A stretch of DNA of 64,000 nt from Leptobrachium leishanense (Eukaryota; Chordata; Amphibia; Anura; Megophryidae): NCBI GenBank assembly GCA_009667805.1, contig CM019075.1, positions 13,159,738 through 13,223,737 of the forward strand. Reading direction: 5' to 3'. The notes below the pieces were generated by a model that was not told the origin of the DNA, did not search any database, and saw only the letters and a list, made by a program, of their open reading frames with translations. Shown here piece by piece: positions 59,471-64,000 of the stretch (positions are counted from its first letter, which is position 1; each line of letters opens with the position of its first letter). The position numbers were made by a program, and so were the translations under genes.

Positions 59471-60300
59471 AAGGATACTGGATAGAAGGAGTGATGGAGG
59501 GGGAGGCATGAAACCTTTCCATAGTATAAATGTGCCTATAGACATTTTTCTTATTGATTTTTTTTATATGATATTCTAAGAACACTTTGGCAATCATTTC
59601 CTTGGAAACCACCAACACCCTCATTCTTAGGCTGCAATTAGGGCAACTTGACCCATCGCAGACATTTGTAAGAGCCCGGTCCTGTTGAAGTGTTGTGTAA
59701 CGATGCGGATGATGCAGACGCATTGGCTTGTGGTGTAAAGTTACTTTCTGTTTCATGTGATTGTATATATGCATGCTGCACAGTGTTTGTTAGCAGCGCC
59801 TTCTTGGAACTGACCACTTAAATGTGACGAAATGTGCAATTTTTAAATTTCCAGCTCAGCTCGACTCAGTGTTTACCGGCCACGGGATGACCGCAACCAG
59901 TACAGGGCTCTGATGAGTTTGACATTTAACCTCTGCTCTACAATGTATACGGCTATCTTGTGTTCCCTGGATCTTGCTGGCATTGGCAATTATATCAGAG
60001 CACACTGCAGATTTAACTTTGAGACTGTTAGCCATCCGCCATCATGGAAGACGAAGACTTTTGGGTCCAGAGGCTTGATAAAGACCATCGAAAGTCGAAA
60101 TGATGGCAGATTCCATAGTGATGGGGGATAAGTATAGTTACTAAGGATTTCCACAATTAACAGTTCTCTTGTCTTTATTTTATTTCTCGTCCTTGGATAA
60201 GACTAGATTAAATTTAATCACAAGAAAACAAAATGACCCAGTATTCCAATATTACATGTTTTATACGAAAATAGGTTTTTCATTGGTCCTGCTCCACATC
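59471..60300. other. unassigned sequence
   Basis: No gene recognised. At 60,074-60,106, GATAAAGACCATCGAAAGTCG then AAATGATGG resembles a decayed version of the GATGAAG/CGAAACG motif. Confidence 0.4.
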
Positions 60301-60304
60301 CTAT

Positions 60305-62440
60305 AGAACCTCCTCATCCTCAGACTGTTACTGTCTGTCTGTAGAACCTCCTTATCCTCAGTCTGTTACTGTCTGCCTGTAGAACCTCCTCATCCTCAGT
60401 CTGTTACTGTCTGTCTGTAGAACCTCCTCATCCTCAGTCTGTTACTGTCTGTCTGTAGAACCTCCTCATCCTCAGTCTGTTACTGTCTGTCTGTAGAACC
60501 TCCTCATCCTCAGTCTGTTACTGTCTGTCTGTAGAACCTCCTCATCCTCAGTCTGTTACTGTCTGTCTGTAGAACCTCCTCATCCTCAGTCTGTTACTGT
60601 CTGTCTGTAGAACCTCCTCATCCTCAGTCTGTTACTGTCTGTCTGTAGAACCTCCTCATCCTCAGTCTGCTACTGTCTGTCTGTAGAACCTCCTCATCCT
60701 CAGACTGTTACTGTCTGTAGAACCTCCTCATCCTCCGTCTGTTACTGTCTGTCTGTAGAACCTCCTCATCCTCAGACTGTTACTGTCTGTAGAACCTCCT
60801 CATCCTCAGTCTGTTACTGTCTGTAGAACCTCCTCATCCTCAGTCTGTTACTGTCTGTAGAACCTCCTCATCCTCAGTCTGTTACTGTCTGTCTGTAGAA
60901 CCTCCTCATCCTCAGTCTGTTACTGTCTGTCTGTAGAACCTCCTCATCCTCAGTCTGTTACTGTCTGTCTGTAGAACCTCCTCATCCTCAGTCTGTTACT
61001 GTCTGTCTGTAGAACCTCCTCATCCTCAGTCTGTTACTGTCTGTCTGTAGAACCTCCTCATCCTCAGTCTGCTACTGTCTGTCTGTAGAACCTCCTCATC
61101 CTCAGACTGTTACTGTCTGTAGAACCTCCTCATCCTCCGTCTGTTACTGTCTGTCTGTAGAACCTCCTCATCCTCAGACTGTTACTGTCTGTAGAACCTC
61201 CTCATCCTCAGTCTGTTACTGTCTGTAGAACCTCCTCATCCTCAGTCTGTTACTGTCTGTAGAACCTCCTCATCCTCAGTCTGTTACTGTCTGTCTGTAG
61301 AACCTCCTCATCCTCAGTCTGTTACTGTCTGTCTGTAGAACCTCCTCATCCTCAGTCTGTTACTGTCTGTCTGTAGAACCTCCTCATCCTCAGTCTGTTA
61401 CTGTCTGTCTGTAGAACCTCCTCATCCTCAGTCTGTTACTGTCTGTCTGTAGAACCTCCTCATCCTCAGTCTGTTACTGTCTGTCTGTAGAACCTCCTCA
61501 TCCTCAGTCTGTTACTGTCTGTCTGTAGAACCTCCTCATCCTCAGTCTGTTACTGTCTGTCTGTAGAACCTCCTCATCCTCAGTCTGTTACTGTCTGTCT
61601 GTAGAACCTCCTCATCCTCAGTCTGTTACTGTCTGTCTATAGAACCTCCTCATCCTCATTCTGTTACTGTCTGTCTGTAGAACATCCTTATCCTCAGTCT
61701 GTTACTGTCTGTCTGTAGAACCTCCTCATCCTCAGTCTGTTACTGTCTGTCTGTAGAACCTCCTCATCCTCAGTCTGTTACTGTCTGTCTATAGAACCTC
61801 CTCATCCTCATTCTGTTACTGTCTGTCTGTAGAACATCCTTATCCTCAGTCTGTTACTGTCTGTAGAACCTCCTCATCCTCAGTCTGCTACTGTCTGTAG
61901 AACCTCCTCATCCTCAGTCTGTTACTGTCTGTAGAACCTCCTCATCCTCAGACTGTTACTGTCTGTCTGTAGAACCTCCTCATCCTCAGTCTGTTACTGT
62001 CTGTCTGTAGAACCTCCTCATCCTCAGTCTGTTACTGTATGTCTATAGAACCTCCTCATCCTCAGTCTGTTACTGTATGTCTGTAGAACCTCCTCATCCT
62101 TAGTCTGTTACTGTCTATCTGTAGAACCTCCTCATCCTCAGTCTGTTACTGTATGTCTATAGAACCTCCTCATCCTCAGTCTGTTACTGTATGTCTATAG
62201 AACCTCCTCATCCTCAGTCTGTTACTGTCTGTCTGTAGAACCTCCTCATCCTCAGTCTGTTACTGTATGTCTATAGAACCTCCTCGTCCTCAGTCTGTTA
62301 CTGTCTGTCTGTAGAACCTCCTCAGTCTGTTACTGTGTCTGTAGAACCTCCTCGTCCTCAGTCTGTTACTGTCTTTCTATAGAACCTCCTCATCCCCAGT
62401 CTTTTACTGTTTGTCTCTAGATCAGAAACAGTAATGGGTC
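60305..62440 (+). repeat. 38/34-bp minisatellite with higher-order periodicity
   Basis: More than 50 units of AGAACCTCCTCATCCTCAG plus TCTGTTACTGTCTGTCTGT (38 bp), or 34 bp when one CTGT is missing. Marker variants (GCTACTG at 60,669 and 61,071; CCGTCTG) show an 11-unit block repeated at a 402-bp period. A 4-unit block of 152 bp is repeated at 61,638 and 61,790. Units decay to the right after about 62,030. Confidence 0.96.
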
Positions 62441-63639
62441 ACAGAACCTCCTCCGTCTTTAATTCCAGGTCCATTTCTCTGCAGTCATAACCTGTTGTAT
62501 CTAGAGATGTGATTTATAGGCTCCCGAGTCTTGTCATTTATCCAAGATGATTAAACAATTACTGTAAAACTGGGTACTTAAAACAATAATAGTACCCAGA
62601 TCCTTGGGTCCAATTGAAAGTAAACAGACCCAAATATTTATTATTTTGTATATGTTATTTCCTCGGTTTACTAAAGTTTGTTTCATGTAACTCATTTTCT
62701 AACCCTCACAGCTGGTGAAAAAAACCCCACCAAAAGTGCAAAAGAACATTTTATAGATGACATTTAACATTCTACTCGTAATGACTCCTGTTAATGTGGC
62801 ATCTAAATATGTTTGCTCTCGGAGCTTGTTTTACCACAGAAGAGAGAGACACACACACAGACACACAATGTGCAGTCGCAGTACATGAGCATGGGGTGAG
62901 CTGGGAGCGGGCGTATCGTACACCTCTCAAAATAGAGATCAGTATCACAGCAGAAACCATCTACCTGGACAGGATATTTCACAAACCTCCCCCGATGCTA
63001 ACTGTGTAAGTCTAGGTTTTTTCTGTGGGCGTACAAGCACCAAAGCAAGATAGAAGAGATCACAGTCTGAGTCAGCCCTGCTAACCTGCGGCCAGAAATT
63101 ACTCAAGGCTTACGCTGAGCCGTGGCTGACGGTAACTCTCCCTTTTACATGGTGGATCCTGACGGGAACACAAACCCTGTGAAAGGTCAGACAGATCCCA
63201 GCCAGTAAGGACAGACAGATCCCACTCACTACTTCCAGACGACAGAACCTGGGGCAACCCCTATACCCAGAAATATATATGCAAAGTCCTACATACATCG
63301 CAGCGTCAGGGCTGGCCTGACCCCATTACCTTAAATGATTTGCATTTTTTCGCTTCATGATACCAGTCATTCAACACATTAAACAAAACAATGTCATCAC
63401 GTCACTTTGTAAGGGTGGCCATATGGTACAGTAATGGGTCCCTACTTCGCTCTTCGCTCCTGACTTTGGGGGCTCTATCACCTCCTTAATGCTAGCGCTC
63501 ACATAAATGAGCATTAGTGTTAGCTTAAAATATCTTTTAGTATCTCCATTGCTGGCTCTCCTCTCCTCCCTGCAGTACTGCTTTATGCAGCATAAACCTT
63601 CTGTCGGTAAAAGGTGGCACAATTACTCCCACCTCAAAG
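62441..63639. other. unassigned sequence
   Basis: No gene recognised on either strand, including no identifiable ROR-gamma N-terminal exon. The 60-80 codon frames show no known domain. Confidence 0.4.
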
Positions 63640-63858
63640 GCTTACTGTCACAGTGGCCTCTGACTTTGATCTCTCCACTCCTCACATACAGTCACTGAAT
63701 GAATCTTATCATTTTCATCTAAGAGACATAGCACAAAACTGCCCATTTCTAACCCCTGAATGTACTGAAATGCTCATCCAAGCTCTTATTATCTCCCGCC
63801 TCGACTACTGTAGCCCTCTTTGCATTGGCTTTGCACGATCTCGGAGGATAGATATGTA
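63640..63858 (+). pseudogene. L2-type LINE reverse transcriptase C-terminal fragment
   Basis: The translation HLRDIAQNCPFLTPECTEML then IQALIISRLDYCSPL aligns with [21 protein letters not shown] and [15 protein letters not shown] of the two L2 copies. It is more diverged than those and broken on both sides. Confidence 0.85.
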
Positions 63859-64000
63859 AAACAAAGTGTCTAGTTTTTTTTCTCTATTGAACCATGCATT
63901 TTTTTTGCAGTTTTACATTTTCCATGACCGATAAAATGAGTTATCTCACAGTGTATCTCCATATGACGTTCATCGTCAAAAAGGTCAAAAAGACTTTGGT

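Noticed and set aside
60305..62440. Regular 38-bp repeats resembling a CRISPR array
   Set aside because: The repeats are directly abutting with no unique spacers, in a vertebrate context. It is a minisatellite.

Overview
The window reads as vertebrate nuclear DNA, most likely from an anuran amphibian. The evidence is one conserved intron-containing vertebrate gene, a dense load of L2, CR1, Penelope-like, Tc1, hAT and piggyBac-like repeats, and many minisatellites. The species assignment is inference. No prokaryotic-style genes, rRNA, tRNA or CRISPR arrays were seen.

The only host gene I can name is RORC, encoding the nuclear receptor ROR-gamma, on the minus strand from about 55,490 down to 45,551. 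Nine exons were found by eye: two for the zinc-finger DNA-binding domain, one for the hinge, and six for the ligand-binding domain and stop. They join in one frame, with GT donors and AG acceptors throughout, to give 475 codons plus stop. The short N-terminal exon(s) were not found. RORC introns hold a Penelope-like GIY-YIG fragment, a fold-back repeat with head-to-head telomere-like DNA, a piggyBac-like MITE and other repeats.

The left 45 kb is a nest of transposons. From 1,887 to about 9,115 a hAT-like left end leads into a minisatellite (2,101-7,889). An L2 LINE is inserted in that minisatellite, and a solo-LTR-like element is inserted in the LINE. A second minisatellite with a 32-bp unit follows. 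From 10,575 to 14,761 come a hAT element holding a MITE, then a second copy of that MITE holding a Tc1 transposon. From 15,054 to 24,597 lies a large palindromic element. One arm was invaded by a CR1 fragment. The other was invaded by a near-full-length LINE (17,180-23,583) that encodes a 2A peptide motif. That LINE was in turn split by a hAT element (19,759-21,662) made mostly of a 257-bp palindrome and 1.5 kb of minisatellite. From 25 to 45 kb there are a second Tc1 element, a perfect 51-bp-stem hairpin, further minisatellites and a second L2 copy. The right end (56-64 kb) has more MITE and L2 remnants and a 2.1-kb minisatellite with higher-order structure.

The most unusual feature is one minisatellite family, with core CATGGATATTTGCCCC plus CAGC(AGC)TC. 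It forms three separate arrays, each next to or inside a different hAT-like element, and in two of them it directly follows a GC-rich inverted repeat. This suggests a minisatellite that travels as transposon cargo. A second unusual feature is the 5' region of the 2A-bearing LINE. It consists of 118-bp tandem units whose ends fall exactly on the splice-site-like ends of a 514-bp GT...AG intron-like segment.
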